From the NCBI GenBank assembly GCA_002104895.1, contig MCFG01000401.1:1-60634 (forward strand): 60,634 bases of DNA, given 5' to 3'. Position 1 is the stretch's first letter; every line of letters begins with the position of its first letter. This stretch comes from Anaeromyces robustus (lineage: Eukaryota; Neocallimastigomycota; Neocallimastigomycetes; Neocallimastigales; Neocallimastigaceae). Below, in pieces: positions 1 to 13,571 of the stretch. The position numbers and the translations under genes are program-made. The notes beneath the pieces were generated by a model. It had not been told where the DNA came from, did no database searches, and saw nothing but the letters and a program-made list of their open reading frames with translations.

Positions 1-1845
1 ACGAGAAGAATCTTTACTCATACGAGCATGAAGTTTTGGATTATCAAAAAGTTCAAACATACGTTGAGCAACAACTTCACAATCACCAACTTCACATAAG
101 AAACCAGTTTTACCATCTTTAATTTGTAATGGAATACCACCAGCACGAGCAGCAACAACTGGAATACCTTTAGCTAAAGCTTCAGTAACTTTAACTTCAA
201 AACCTTCACGATGAGATAATTGTAAAGCAAGGTAAGAACGACGTAATACAGCATCTAAAAGTTGATCACTTGGTGGAAGACGTGCAACAATAATATCATT
301 AACAATATCTTCATATTTTGGATCCTTTAATTGTTCCATAACTTGAGCATAAATAATTGAAGCATCTGGATCATCAATAGCTCCATGACCACAAATAACT
401 AATTGTGGAGTTTTTTCAAGAGAATATCTAGCATTTTTCATCTTCTTACGTAAAATAGCATAAGAATCAATAACATCTGGAATACCTTTAGCTGGATCAA
501 AACGAGCAATTTGAATAACATTTGGACGTTCTGGATCAAGAGTATTCTTAGTACCTTGTTCAGAACATATACTATTGAAAATATCAATATAATAATCCAT
601 TTCATCATCACTTAATTCCTTATTTAAACCATCAATTGGATCAGAAGCAGCTGGCATAAGAACAGTCTTTTCAAGTGGAACTTCATCTGGAATGAAAGAG
701 AATACTGGATGACTAATGAATAAATCACATTGTTGAATGAAAGACCATAAATAACTCCAAACACCATTTTGTGGTGATCCTGGAGTATTAGCTAAATCAG
801 CACGAATTTGAATGTGAGAACGGTAAAGAATTTTACATTTTGGATTAACTTCTTTAATATATGGTATAAGACCAACCATTTGTGGATCATCAATAAAGAT
901 AACATCACATTCTGGGAAAACATCATTTAACCAATACTTTTCAACATTAGCCTTAATCCATGCTTCATAGGTTTTCTTATTGTCTTCGGTAAGATGAAGA
1001 TTTGGATCAGCAACACCTTGTAAAATATTATGATTATTTTTGGTAATACGGAAAACATCATTATCTGGGAATGGAACAAACCAACGACATTTAACACCTA
1101 AAAGACGGAAAAGACGAATACCAGCATGTCTCATTAAAGCAACACCACCACCTTGTGGAGTAGCATTAAAGAAAGCAATTCTTAATTTTTGTTCATCTCT
1201 AAGACGTCTAGTCATCTTCATAAGAACTTCCCAAGTTTCTGGTGAAACGGTTTTCTTATAATCATCAATATTAACAAGATGAATTTTACCATTAGCATCA
1301 ACTGGAACTTCAGAATTTGCTCCAAAATCATAATTAATAATATCCTTTTCACTGTCAAGAACAAATGGAACAATATCTAATTTAGCCCAAAGTTCTTCAG
1401 GTAAACGAGAAACACCCCATAATTCTAATAAAGGTTTAAGTAAAGTAGCACCAATGATTTTAACATCATGAGTTCTTTGAAATTCATCAATACATTCAAT
1501 AATTTCATTTTGAATATTTTCACCACGTTGTTGACGTACTTCACGATTAGAAAGATCTTGGTTTTGTGGGAATTCAATTTCACGGAAAAGATAATGAACT
1601 GGATTTAATCCATCAGAAATACAAATATTAAATTGAGCAATACTATCATTATAAGTACCACCAATACCTAAATATAATGGAGTAGATTCACTAAGAGAAG
1701 AGATTTTATATTCATGAAGATTAGTAGAAGCCTTGGCAGCAATGTTAGCTAAAGTAGCAGTTGTACTGTTAGCTTGAAGATCTAACATAGAATTACGAGC
1801 CTTTAAGGTACGTGGGCGATTCCAACCTCTGAGAAAACTAAGCAT
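1..1845 (-). CDS. Trehalose phosphorylase / CCG-9-like GT4 glycosyltransferase (5' part, runs off left edge)
   Basis: One open frame of 615 codons from an ATG at 1845 to the window edge, with no stop. Residues about 225-235 read PQGGGVALMRHA, the glycine-rich loop characteristic of fungal trehalose phosphorylase/clock-controlled-gene-9 proteins. A GT-B C-terminal domain follows, with IARFDPAKGIPDVI near 440 and the GT4 donor-site segment SHREGFEVKVTEALAKG near 540. In this family the enzyme interconverts trehalose plus phosphate and glucose plus glucose-1-phosphate with a retaining mechanism, in the cytosol. No signal peptide is visible. Known homologues are about 700-750 residues, so roughly 100 C-terminal residues lie outside the window. 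The ATG follows a T/A-rich leader and is the first in frame. Codons end in A or T like other host genes here. The neighbour is a 10-kb desert. Family is secure; whether it makes or breaks down trehalose cannot be told. Confidence 0.88.
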   Translation of the reverse strand, partial: MLSFLRGWNRPRTLKARNSMLDLQANSTTATLANIAAKASTNLHEYKISSLSESTPLYLGIGGTYNDSIAQFNICISDGLNPVHYLFREIEFPQNQDLSNREVRQQRGENIQNEIIECIDEFQRTHDVKIIGATLLKPLLELWGVSRLPEELWAKLDIVPFVLDSEKDIINYDFGANSEVPVDANGKIHLVNIDDYKKTVSPETWEVLMKMTRRLRDEQKLRIAFFNATPQGGGVALMRHAGIRLFRLLGVKCRWFVPFPDNDVFRITKNNHNILQGVADPNLHLTEDNKKTYEAWIKANVEKYWLNDVFPECDVIFIDDPQMVGLIPYIKEVNPKCKILYRSHIQIRADLANTPGSPQNGVWSYLWSFIQQCDLFISHPVFSFIPDEVPLEKTVLMPAASDPIDGLNKELSDDEMDYYIDIFNSICSEQGTKNTLDPERPNVIQIARFDPAKGIPDVIDSYAILRKKMKNARYSLEKTPQLVICGHGAIDDPDASIIYAQVMEQLKDPKYEDIVNDIIVARLPPSDQLLDAVLRRSYLALQLSHREGFEVKVTEALAKGIPVVAARAGGIPLQIKDGKTGFLCEVGDCEVVAQRMFELFDNPKLHARMSKDSSR

Positions 1846-4800
1846 TTTTTAAACTAATAATATTTAAAAAAAAATAATATATTATATATATATACAAAAA
1901 TAAATAATTTTTTTATTAATAACGTTCTTTTTTAAAGAATAATTATTTTTTTTTACTTTTTTTTTTATAGCTATATATTAAATATATAGCAGAAACTTTT
2001 TTTATTATTTAAAAAAAAAAAAGCAATCAAAAGCTTTTTTTTCTTTTGTATCTATTCCTATCCTTTTCCTTTTTTTTATGAATATATTATTATATTATTC
2101 TTTTAATTTTTTTTTAATTTATAAACAAGATAGAAATAGAAATAAAATAATATTATATATAGTATAAATCTAGCAACAACTATAATATAAAAAAATAAAA
2201 AAAAAAAAATTTTATATTTTTTCTAACTTTTCGAAACTAATTAAATATATTTATATATTTTTTAAAAGATATTGAATTATATCTAATGTAAATATCTGCA
2301 ATATAATAATTTATTTGAAAATATTCACATCTAAAATTTTCTCGAACTATATTTAAAATGTGAAAATTTAATAATAAAAAAAATTTTTTTTACTAATAGT
2401 AAATTATTATAATTTTTTCTTTTACTATCCTATTAAAATAATTTAAATAATTACTAAATTTTAAGAATATAAGTGAAATTATCGAAAAAAGAAAAAGAAA
2501 AAGAAAAAAAAAGAAATAAAAAAATTTAAAAAACAAAGAGAAAAAAAAGAGAAAAAAATATAATTATTTTATATATTTGTATTTATTTAATACATTTAAA
2601 AAAAAAAAAAAAAAAAGTATATATTTACATTTTAGGAAAACGATTTAAAGATAATTTGATGTAAAAAGCGATATATAAATGTTGAAAGATAATAGTATTT
2701 ATAGAAATTAAGTACTATAAAAATCTATAAAAAAATTAATTCTAATTAAAATATAAAGAAAAAAAAAAGATATCAAAAAATTATATGAAAAAAGAAAGGG
2801 AAAACAAAAAAAAAAAATTCTCTTTCTTTAATGGTAAAAAAAAATACGAAGTATAAAAGAAGGAAATTCTATTTTTTATTGCAAAGATAAAAAAAAATAA
2901 AAAAACTGAAGTAAAATTTTACATATTTATAGGTTTTTGATTTAATATATATTAAATATTATTTACTTTTTATTATATTATCATAAATAATAAATGAATT
3001 CTCCTGAATTATCTAATTTCTAATTATTAAGAATTATTAATTATAATATTAATATTTTTTATAATTATATAATTAAAATATATTGAAATATAGTATTATA
3101 TATAAATATATGAAAAAATATAATAAAAATTATATTAGTTTATTCATTTATTTATATTCATTTATTTATTAATCAATATAATGAATATTTATAAAAATAA
3201 AAGAAAAAATAAAAAGTTAAAATTTAAGATATAATAATTAAGCTTTTTAAACTTTTTTATTATATATATTTCAAATATAATTATTAAAATTTAGTATATT
3301 TAATTATATTATTAATATAATGAACGTATTTTTTATTCGATTTATTAACAATACATGTCACAACCATTTTTCCTTTCATTCACAAAATAGAAACAAAAAA
3401 TACATGAGATGCTTTATTAATGTATATATAATATAATATAATAATAAAATATAATAGAATATAATATAATAATATAATATAATATAATATAATTATTAAT
3501 TGAAAAAATTGTTTTACTTTTTAAATTTTATTTATTCTTTATTCTATTTTAATTTTTTTTAATATCTTCATATTGAATATTAATTATTTAATGAATTTTA
3601 AATTAAATAATCATCTTTTTTTCATATCTTTTTTTAACTTTTTTCTTTTCTTTTAAATTTTTTATTAACTTACGAATATTATTTTATAATTTAATATCTA
3701 TAAATTATCAATTTTATTGTAAAAATATATATCATGTAAAAATATATATCATATAAAAATAGATGATTCATTCATAAAAAAAGCTAGCTTTATTAGCTAA
3801 AAAAAATAATAAAATTAAATATTAAATTTAAACTTGACAGAATATAATTAATAAATTAAAGAAAATATAATTTAATATAAAAAATTTTGAATTTAATTCA
3901 TATATATATTACAATTGATTGAATTTATATAATTAATATAATCTAATTTCATATATTATTTAATTACTCTATTGAAAAAAAAGAATTATATGCATATTAC
4001 ATATATATTAAAATATACATAATTTATATTGACAATTTATTCATGTATATTATTTAATTAATTAGTGTGTGTCATTTGCAAAAAAAAGTGTTTTCTAGTA
4101 ATGATTAAAAAAGTAATATAAAATCTGTATAATTTTTTTTATAATATAAAACAAAAAATTATTTTTATATATAGTAAGTTTCTTTCTTGACTCTTACTCT
4201 CTTTCTTTTAACTCTGACTTTTTAAAAGATTAATTTGTTTATATATAAAAATATTAAAATAATTAAATACAATTAGTTATATTAATATATATATTAAATA
4301 TAATACATAAATATAATAATAAATATAAAAATACATAATTTTTATATAAAATAAATATATTTATATAAAAAAATAAATAATAAATAAACTATTTGTTATA
4401 TACATTATAATTATAATTATATAATAATAATTTTATTTAGTATTCCTTCTTTTTATTTTTATTTTTATTTTTATTTTTAAATAAAAAAATTATACGAAAT
4501 AAATTCTGTATAATTTCTTATATAATTTAAAAAGAAATTTTAATATATTAATTTTACATTAATTTATATATTAATTTGTATTAATTAATTTAAAAAAAGA
4601 CTACATATTATATAGCACTTTATATTCATAATATATTGAAATATTTTTAATTTTGTATAAATATACTTTTTTTTTAAAAAAAAAAAAAAAAAAAAAGATT
4701 ATTAAATTTTTTACTTTTGTAAATTTAATGAGCCAGGTGAACTATAAATAATAAAATAATAAAATAAGGATTATATAATAAAATAAGTAATAATTATTAT

Positions 4801-7800
4801 TAAAATAAAAAAAATATAAGAAAAAATATATATATAAAACTTGTCTGAATTAAAATATTCATATTCTATATTGTATATCATATTATATTATATAATATAA
4901 TGTAATATAATATAAAAATATTGCATAAATCAATTAATAATTAAAATGCAGTTTTATGAATAATATAAGTAGAAATAAATAATATTATATATTTATTATT
5001 ATTATTAATATATTAAAATGAATAAAATGTTTTTGTTTTTGTTTTTAAAACATAATTAAAGTACAAAAAAAAGCATTAGAAACTATTAAAACACAATACT
5101 GTTCAATAATAAATTATCAATAAATTAAAAAGTGCACTTTTAAAAACAATAATAAAATAATTATAGAAAAATAATAGAAAGTAATAGTCATATGAATAAA
5201 GAATAGAGTATTTAATTCCATTATATATTTAAAGAATTCCAATTGATTAAATTAATACTAATAAAAAAATCTATTCTCTCAATATGTTTGGGTTTATTTT
5301 TTATTGTACTCCACCAAAGAAATATATTATTCATTTTTTTTTTTATTTTTTATTATTTTTTTATTGATAATTATAAATATATATATTAATTAAAATATTT
5401 ATTATCATATTTTACAGATATTATATACATTCATTCATAAGAGAAAAATAATGCATATTATAATTTTATAATATTTATATTGTAATATATAAAAAACCTT
5501 TTAAAAATTCCTTCATATTTTAATATTCATATAAAATTAAACGTTCTTCACATCCATTATTAATTATTTAATATTATAATTATTCTTTTATCTTTTCTTT
5601 TTTTTATACACCATAATAAGCAAAAATAATATAATATAATATTTAATATTTAGAAAATATATATATTATTATCATATATAGTTATATAATTTATCGTTTT
5701 CTTATTATTTTAAATTAGTTTTTTTTTTTTTTTCAAAGCCATTATTAAAACTCCTATTTTAGAATAATTAATTATTACAAATATTCGTTTTAAATACTAA
5801 ACACTATTATTATTATTTATTATGAGCAATTATAAATAATTAATTATGATTCTGTATAATAACAAATTATAATATTTACAATCATTAATTATAAGAAAAA
5901 AAAATATTACTATTATTATTATTATAATTATATTATTTATTTTGATTTGATTTTTTTTTTTTTTTTTTGCGAAGTCAGGAGCTCAAATTTAATATATATA
6001 TTTAAAATATATATAACCAACCATATTTCTTAAAAACTTTCTTTTTTTTTACTATTAAATTAGCAAATTAAAAATAAAAATACAGAAAAAATAATTATTA
6101 TTTAATGATTATTAAATAATTATTCTAATTATTCTATTTATTATTTTAATTATTATTATTATTATTATATTATTATTATTATTATTATATTATTATTATT
6201 ATTATTATTATTATTCTAATTACTATTTCAATTATTATTATTTTAATTATTATTATTATTATTATTATTATCTATAAAATTATTCATTTTCTCTTTCTCT
6301 AAATCAATGATGGTTATAGATTATAGTCTAAACAATTATAAATAATTTTTTTAATAACTATAAAGATCATATAAAAGAAGAAAAAAAATAATGCTGCTTT
6401 ACTATGGTATTTATAATAAAATTAAATATAATAAAAAAAACAATAAATATTGAAATAATACAAAATACAAACAAATAATTGAAAATGTAAAGAAGATGCA
6501 TAATAATATGTAAATATGTATTACAATCTTCAATTTAATATTATCATTATACTAATTAGTTTTTATAATAATAAAATAACCACTTAATAATATTAATATT
6601 ATAATAATTTATATTTTTTCTTACATGATAATATTAACTTTTTTTTTATTCTTGTAAGTACTTTTCTAATCAATTTTGTATAAAGAATAAAAAATAATTA
6701 TACTTAATATGTTATCAAATAAATAGAGCATCCTTTATTTGTTAGTCTATTAACCCAAAATAATTGAATTTAATTATTAATATTTTTTATTATTGTATAT
6801 TATTTCTGTATGATAAAAAGAAATAATTATATAAATAATTAATAATAATTATAAAAACATATATAAAAATATAATATATATAATGATTAATATGTTATAT
6901 AAATAATAATGAAATATATTATGCATTATATATAATACTTCTAAATAAAAAATAATTTTAAAGAAAAAAATAAAAAAAAAAAAAAAACTATTTGAAAAAA
7001 AAACATTTTATTTACACACACAAAAAAATTCAATTAGATTTTGACCATAAAAGGAAATGTATAAAATAAAAATTTTTTAAAAATTTAAAATTTAATTTAT
7101 ATATTCATTTAAATATAAATGAATATATTATTATAGTTTCAAATTTATTAAAAAGTAAATGCTTTCCTTTTATTATCAATTAATTGTGTCTATATATAAA
7201 TTAATTAAGCTAAAAAATTAAATAATTTAAAATATAATATAATAAAAATTAGATATAAAAAATTTTATTTAAAGATAATAATAATAGTAATTAATATCTA
7301 TAATAATATTATTAACTGTAATAATAATAATTCTATATTAATTTTTTTTTATTTACTATAAATTTTATATAGTTTAAAAAAAAAAACTAAATAAAATAGA
7401 GATTCTCATTTTATTAAATAATATCTAAATTTATATCATCATATTTTAGTCTATAAAAATAATTGATTATTAAATAATGATTATTTTTTGAAATGTTAAT
7501 AATATTCAATTCTAATAAAAAAATAATAATTATTATAATATATTTTATTATGTCAATATTAAAAATATTTGTTATAATATAAAAACTTTAAATAAAAAAT
7601 ATTTATTCAAAAAAAAAAAAAAAAAAAAAAAAGACAGAAAGAAAAAGTGAGATATGGAGAATATTATACTAATTTTTCAAATTCTTATATTTTAGTTTTT
7701 ATTTGTTTTTATTTTTTTTTTTTTTTTTTTTTTACTTTTTTGAAAAAAAAAATTCAATTATTATAATACGTATTTTTAATATAAAAATAATAAAACTATT

Positions 7801-10800
7801 GTAAGTATTAATATAAAAAAGGTATCTTTCATAATACTCATTAAATTAATAATTTTACTTTACTTTGACTTTATTTTTCATTTAACTTAAATTTATACAT
7901 ATCATATATTTAATATTAAAAGCACGTTTTTTTTTAAAAATTTTATTTTGTTTTTTTTTTTTTGTTTTTTTTTATCTTACTTTATAATTTTCAAAAAGTA
8001 TAGAAACAACATTTAATTTTTAAATTAGTTAAAAAAATTATCATACTTTAATAATTCATTATATTTAGAAAAAATTAAAAAGTATATTAATAATATTTTC
8101 TTAAAAAAAAACATTTCTTTATATTCATAAAATATTATTCCATATAATTATTTAATATTTAATATTTTATATAAATAAATCGCTTCTCATATATTTTAAA
8201 CTTCAATAAAATATATAAAACTTCTATATTTTCAAATTATTTTTAAATTAAAAAATAAAATACAGAAAGCTTTTATTCATGAACTCAATATATAATAAAC
8301 CCTAATAAATAAGATAAAGAAGAAAAAACTTTATATACTTTTAAACAAATCAATAAATATAAGAAATTATTTTATTCTTAGTTTTAATTTATTTTTTGTT
8401 AACTTTCAGTTTTTTAATTAAAAAAAAAAGGAAAATTAAGTAAAAATAATAAAAAAAAAAATTATTTTACAATAAATGAAAATTAATACTTAATAATAAT
8501 AATGAAAATGATAATAAATTATAGTAAATAATTATAATAAATAATAATGATTTGTTAAATAATATATATATAGATATAATATTTTTAATGCATAAATTAA
8601 AACTTTTTATTATTTAAACTCCTTTTCATAAAGAAGAATATCAATACTACTTCATACAAGCCATAAACTTCCTAACTAAAAACGAAATAAAAATGAAAAA
8701 ATAAAACATTTTTAACTATATGATCATTGATTTCCTTTTTTGGTACTTTCACTAGTATGTTTTTATTTTATTATTTGTTTTTATATTTTTATCTTTGGTT
8801 TTATAGAATAAAAATTTATACACATTATATTGTAGATATATTACTGTATATTATTTATATATTAATAATATAATAATATAATAAAATAAGAATAAATAAA
8901 GTTTATGGCTTATGAAGATATTTTTCCAAAAAAGGTTAATTACTTTTAATAACTTTAAAACTGTTAGAATTTTATAAAAAAAAAAAAAGGTAAAAATTAA
9001 AATTAAATGATAAATTAGAATTAATTAATCTTAAAAAATTAAAAAAAAAAACAATTTCAATTAAATTACAATAGTATTGAATATATATAAATAATATATA
9101 GAATACATAAAATTATTAAAATTAAATATATCAAAAAAAAAAAAAAATTATTTTTTTCTTAATAAAAATAATGAAATACAACTTGATAAAATAAAAATAT
9201 GAAAAAAAGAAAAAAGAGAAAAAGAAAAAACACTAATTATCATAATTAGATAATATAATAATAATAATCTAAATTTTATTATTGATGATAAGATTTATGA
9301 TGAATCTATCAAAATTTATTTTATCCATATAATTTTATCTTTATATATAGATATTTATATATATAAAATATAAAAATCAGTTATCCATAATTTTTTTTCC
9401 ATATTTTATATTTTATATATGAAACATAATAATATTAACCATTTGAAAAATATTTTTCAAAAAAAAAAATATATATATATATATAATTATAATTATAATA
9501 TTAAATTCATATTATACTTTCTTGTTAATTGTTAATTATTACTTATTATTACTTATTTCGATATAAAGGTTAGAACATATATATTACACTAATATATAAA
9601 TTTATGGTCAATAAACTGAATATTATTGAATGATATTTAAATAAAATTATGACTTTTTCTCAAAAATTTATAAAAGAAATTGTTTTTGTTTTTATTTTTA
9701 TTTTATTTCATATTGTTTTCTTTTTTTTTTTTTTTTTTTTTTTCTATAGCGGTCAAATTATTTAATAATTTATTTAATTCTTAATTTGTAAATATTGCAT
9801 GTTTATTTTGTTATTTCTACATATTAAATATGCATATGTTTTTTTTTATATTATTATTACTATAATCATTATTAATTTTTATTCTTTTTTTTTTTTTTTC
9901 TTTTTATAAAAAGGGGAATGTTTGTTTGTTTAGTTTGTAAAAGTGTTATAATATTTAAATAATACTAAATATGTCAAGATTATAAATTAATATATATTTA
10001 TATACATACTAATATTATATTATCTTAATATATTTATATTTATAATAAAATTATTGATCTTTACGTTTAACATTTATTGTACTTTTATGAGATGTATTGA
10101 AATTACTTATATTTAAATACTAAACAATATATAATATATAATAAATAAAAATGATATACAATAATTAAATATTAAACATTTTTTTTATACCATCTATTAT
10201 GTATAATTAAATATTATTCTATAATTCTATACAATAGTATAATACACTTTTATTAATTCTATGTATTTGTTTAATGTTTAATATATATATTCTAATATTA
10301 TTTTTAATAATGTATTATATTATACATTCTATTATTAATATATGAAAGAATAAACAATACATAAAGCAAAAACAATAATGGTCAACTTTTTTTCATTTAA
10401 TAACAGCGTTTTTCTTTATTTTTTATTTTTTATTTTTTACTTCTTTATTTAATTTTTTACTTTTTTACTTTTTTTTTTTTTTTTATTTCTTATTTTTTTT
10501 TATTTTATTTTTTATTTTTTACTTTTTACTTTTTTATTCTTTATTTTTTATTTTTTTTTATTTTTTTATTTTTTACTTTTTACTTTTTTATTTTTATTTT
10601 TTATTTTTTATTTTTTTTTATTTTTTTATTTTTTACTTTTTACTTTTTACTTTTTTATTTTTATTTTTATTTTTTATTATTTCATTTTTTATTTTTTTAT
10701 TTTTTTGATATTTTTTACTTTTCAGGTCTTTCTGTGGGAAACAATTTGGATACCTAATTATCTGGTAGGATAATTCTGTGTTTCCAATTATTATAAAGAA

Positions 10801-11317
10801 ATTTTCTTCTACTATTGAAATTTGTTCCAAAAATTATATTTAATTATCCTTTTTATTATATTGAACGTCATATTTAAAATATTATATTAATGTGTTCAAT
10901 ACAATATGTCATTTATTAGAATAGTATAATTATTAATTATGTTCTCTTTACTAAAGATTATTTTATTCATTATTTTAAAATTCAATAACTCCTAATTATA
11001 CATATTTGATAGGTATTAAATGGATTTTTTTAATTACTTTCAAAAAGTAGAATTAATCTCTTTCTTTATAATAAATATTAAAAAAAAAAGTATATTTAAA
11101 TATATATATATATATAATTTTAATATTAAACTATAAATACATTGAGATATAGAATTATATTAATAACAATTTAATAATTTAAAAAAAAAAAAAAAATAAA
11201 ATAAAATAAAATAAGATAGGTAGAAAGAAGGAAAATTATGTAAATTTCATTTATATTATAAAATAATATTAAAAAAAAAAAACTTATATTTTATTTTAAA
11301 TTTATTTTTAACATTTA

Positions 11318-11371
<54 letters not shown>

Positions 11372-11919
11372 ATAATTTATTTTTATTACTATTAAATTTA
11401 AAATTATTTTTTTATCTTTTCAAAGAAATGTTAAATTTTGTTTTGTTTTATTTTCTATTTTTTTTTTTTTTATTTTTTTTTTTTTTTTTTACCTTTTTTT
11501 GTTTTTAAATTTCTTATACTCAATTTTTAGATAGTTTATATATATATACATATTTTTTTTTCAAAATATTATTAAAATATTTTTTATAAATTAAAATGGT
11601 ATATATTTTAATTAATTAGGATAAAATATTATTATTAATAAATTGGGTATTTATTACAAAAATTATTTATTTTTTATTTTTTTTTTTTTACTTTTCAATT
11701 CTTCTTTTAAATATTATTTTAATTATTATTATTAAAGAATTTATTGAAAGATTTTGAATTTTTTCTCTTTTTTTTTTTTTAAATTATATTATTATTTTAA
11801 AATATAATAAATACATCATAATTATTATATGATGGATATACTATCTTTTTTGTTTTCGATACTATAATATATATATATAAAGAATTGAATAAAGATTTAT
11901 TAATTTAATTATATATAAA
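1846..11919. other. AT-rich intergenic desert, about 10 kb
   Basis: Almost entirely A/T with long A or T runs, ATT and TAA microsatellites (about 6130-6275) and imperfect T5-6A arrays (about 10415-10705). I see no ORF with protein-like composition, tRNA or rRNA. The only patches of more mixed sequence are short: about 3335-3420, 8640-8760 and 10725-10830. The last lies beside the T-rich array and, on the minus strand, encodes about 40 ordinary-looking residues before turning into a lysine/asparagine run. It could be a relic, but I cannot name it. Confidence 0.7.
10415..10705. repeat. Imperfect (TTTTTA/TTTTTTAC)n low-complexity tract
   Basis: About 290 bp of short T runs punctuated by single A or AC, with variable unit length. 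It abuts a non-repetitive 100-bp patch at 10725-10830. It may be an expanded poly(A) tail of an old minus-strand retroposon, since poly(A) tails of LINE/SINE insertions commonly seed such arrays, but no element is recognisable. Confidence 0.5.
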
Positions 11920-12879
11920 TTATATAACAAGAGCTTCTGGGAAGTAACCTGTAATAACATCTTTGTCCATACATTCACCAATTACAAGAAGTACTTCTTG
12001 ACCATCATTAACTTCATTAATTTTTAATTCTTTTTTAGTTGCATTAACTTCAACCCATTTATTATCAGCAAGAGGTAAGAAACCTTTAATTCTGATAACA
12101 TTTCCTGCCTTTTCATCTGCAAATACTTTATTTATTCTATTGATTAAATCTTCTTTTGTAATATGTAATCTTACATAAAAGAAAGTTTTATATTCATTTT
12201 CTCTAGCAACTGGCATTTTAACAAATGAAGCACGAACATAACTACTAGTTTTAATTTTTTCAAAATCATCTGTAGTTAATTCATCCCAAGGTTTAGCAAT
12301 AATAACATTATCAATATTTCTATTACAACTAATATCAGTAAGAGCCTTTTTAACATGATTTTTCACTTTTTCAATACTACCAGCTTTATCAGCTTGTTCT
12401 TGAATTCTACTAAAAATAATGGCACCTGCACAAGATACTTCAGAAGCAAGAATATAATTAGATTCTTTTGATAAATCATCTTCAAGTCCAGAATCAACAA
12501 TGGCAATAACATTACCAATTTCATACATTCTATCAAGTGGGTCTTCATAAATAGTATCAAAGAATTCATCAATATCATAAATACCAGATGGTTCAACAAT
12601 GACTCTGTTATATCCTAACATGGCGCTTGTAATAAGTTTAGCTCTATAACGTCTTTTATGACTTGATTTATCACCACTACAAGCACAAGCAACCATTTCT
12701 ACATCAATTTTACTTGATCTTATATCATTAAGTAACATTAAATCTACATTAACTGAACCATGGTCATTTTCAATAATACAAATTCTTTCACCTTTACTTT
12801 CTAAATATTTTGCATATTTTCTAATAAAAGTGGTTTTACCTGAACCTAAAAAACCTGTTATTAAATCAATCTTAATCAT
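11920..12879 (-). CDS. COG0523/CobW-type P-loop GTPase (G3E family)
   Basis: Complete 319-residue protein from ATG at 12879. Walker A is GFLGSGKTT at residues 9-17, ENDHGSVNVD near 38-47 fits switch I, and IVEPSGI near 95-100 is the G3E Walker B/switch II region. A CobW C-terminal-like part follows from about 210. Family members are metal-insertase chaperones or metal-homeostasis GTPases (nickel, cobalt, zinc). The usual CxCC metal motif is replaced by CACSGD near residues 64-69, so only two cysteines remain. The guanine-specificity NKxD is also not conserved (FSRIQEQ in the expected place). Overall wording resembles a Clostridia-type subgroup rather than eukaryotic CBWD/ZNG1, suggesting transfer from a gut bacterium, though codon use is now host-like. 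No intron is seen. An E-box CACGTG lies upstream. Cellular substrate unknown. Confidence 0.88.
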   Translation of the reverse strand: MIKIDLITGFLGSGKTTFIRKYAKYLESKGERICIIENDHGSVNVDLMLLNDIRSSKIDVEMVACACSGDKSSHKRRYRAKLITSAMLGYNRVIVEPSGIYDIDEFFDTIYEDPLDRMYEIGNVIAIVDSGLEDDLSKESNYILASEVSCAGAIIFSRIQEQADKAGSIEKVKNHVKKALTDISCNRNIDNVIIAKPWDELTTDDFEKIKTSSYVRASFVKMPVARENEYKTFFYVRLHITKEDLINRINKVFADEKAGNVIRIKGFLPLADNKWVEVNATKKELKINEVNDGQEVLLVIGECMDKDVITGYFPEALVI

Positions 12880-12986
12880 TTTATTTGTTCGCTTGTTATG
12901 ACTTTTTATATTATTGATTTAATAATAATATAATATATATAATATATATATATAGTTTAAATTAATTAATCTTCAATTTGAATTTG

Positions 12987-13017
<31 letters not shown>

Positions 13018-13480
13018 AAAGTTTATAAAATATTACCACATAAAAAAAAATTTTATATATTATTAAAAATTAATAGTATTGAGGATTATTAATTAATTAT
13101 TTAACCATAGCGAAAACCCGATCACGTGTCGTATATTATTATCATCCATTTACTTATTTTTTTTAACATGGTACAATAATAAATAAAATTTTTGGTGTTT
13201 TTTTTTTTTTACTTCATAGTTAATAATGGTATTATTAACTATGAAGTATTTAACTATTAATAATACCATTATTTTTATTATTGTTTTTTTTTTTTTAACT
13301 TCTTTCTTAATTAATTAGAAGCTTAATAAAAGTTTATTTTATTTTAAAATGAACATAAATATTTAATAATAACTCATCTATATTTTAATCATAATAATAA
13401 TAATAAATAATATTAATATATAATAATATAATTAGAATAACAAAATATATTTTTTTTTAAAAAAAATAAAAAAAAATGGA
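12880..13480. promoter_or_regulatory. Upstream region of the GTPase gene, with E-box and nested palindromes
   Basis: Between the GTPase start (minus) and tRNA-Gln. A patch of mixed sequence at about 13105-13135 contains CACGTG (E-box) inside GATCACGTGTCG. A perfect 17-bp inverted repeat with a GGT loop spans 13211-13247. Its centre (13222-13236) has a reverse complement at 13259-13273, so alternative hairpins are possible. Function is not shown by the sequence; the hairpins could also be a small relic of a transposon. Confidence 0.4.
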
Positions 13481-13551
13481 GCTTCTACCGAGATTCGAAC
13501 TCGGATTATTGGATTCAGAGTCCAAGGTGCTGACCATTACACTATAGAAGC
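13481..13551 (-). tRNA. tRNA-Gln (anticodon CUG)
   Basis: A full cloverleaf can be drawn on the minus strand: 7-bp acceptor GCTTCTA/TAGAAGC, D arm GTGT-AATGGTCA-GCAC, anticodon arm TTGGA-CTCTGAA-TCCAA with anticodon CTG, 4-nt variable loop, and T arm CCGAG-TTCGAAT-CTCGG. Length is 71 nt and there is no intron. The internal A and B boxes are intact, and a T run suitable for pol III termination lies just beyond the 3' end (plus-strand A run at about 13460-13476). Looks functional. Confidence 0.95.
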
Positions 13552-13571
13552 ATTTCACATTTTTTCCAAAC

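Noticed and set aside
1040-1261. Plus-strand ORF of 73 codons
   Set aside because: Antisense shadow of the trehalose phosphorylase gene, which has motifs and codon use of a real gene on the minus strand.
10633-10830. Minus-strand ORF of 65 codons
   Set aside because: Half of it is a Lys/Asn run from the T-rich array. The first 40 residues look ordinary but match nothing I know; kept only as a note in the desert entry.
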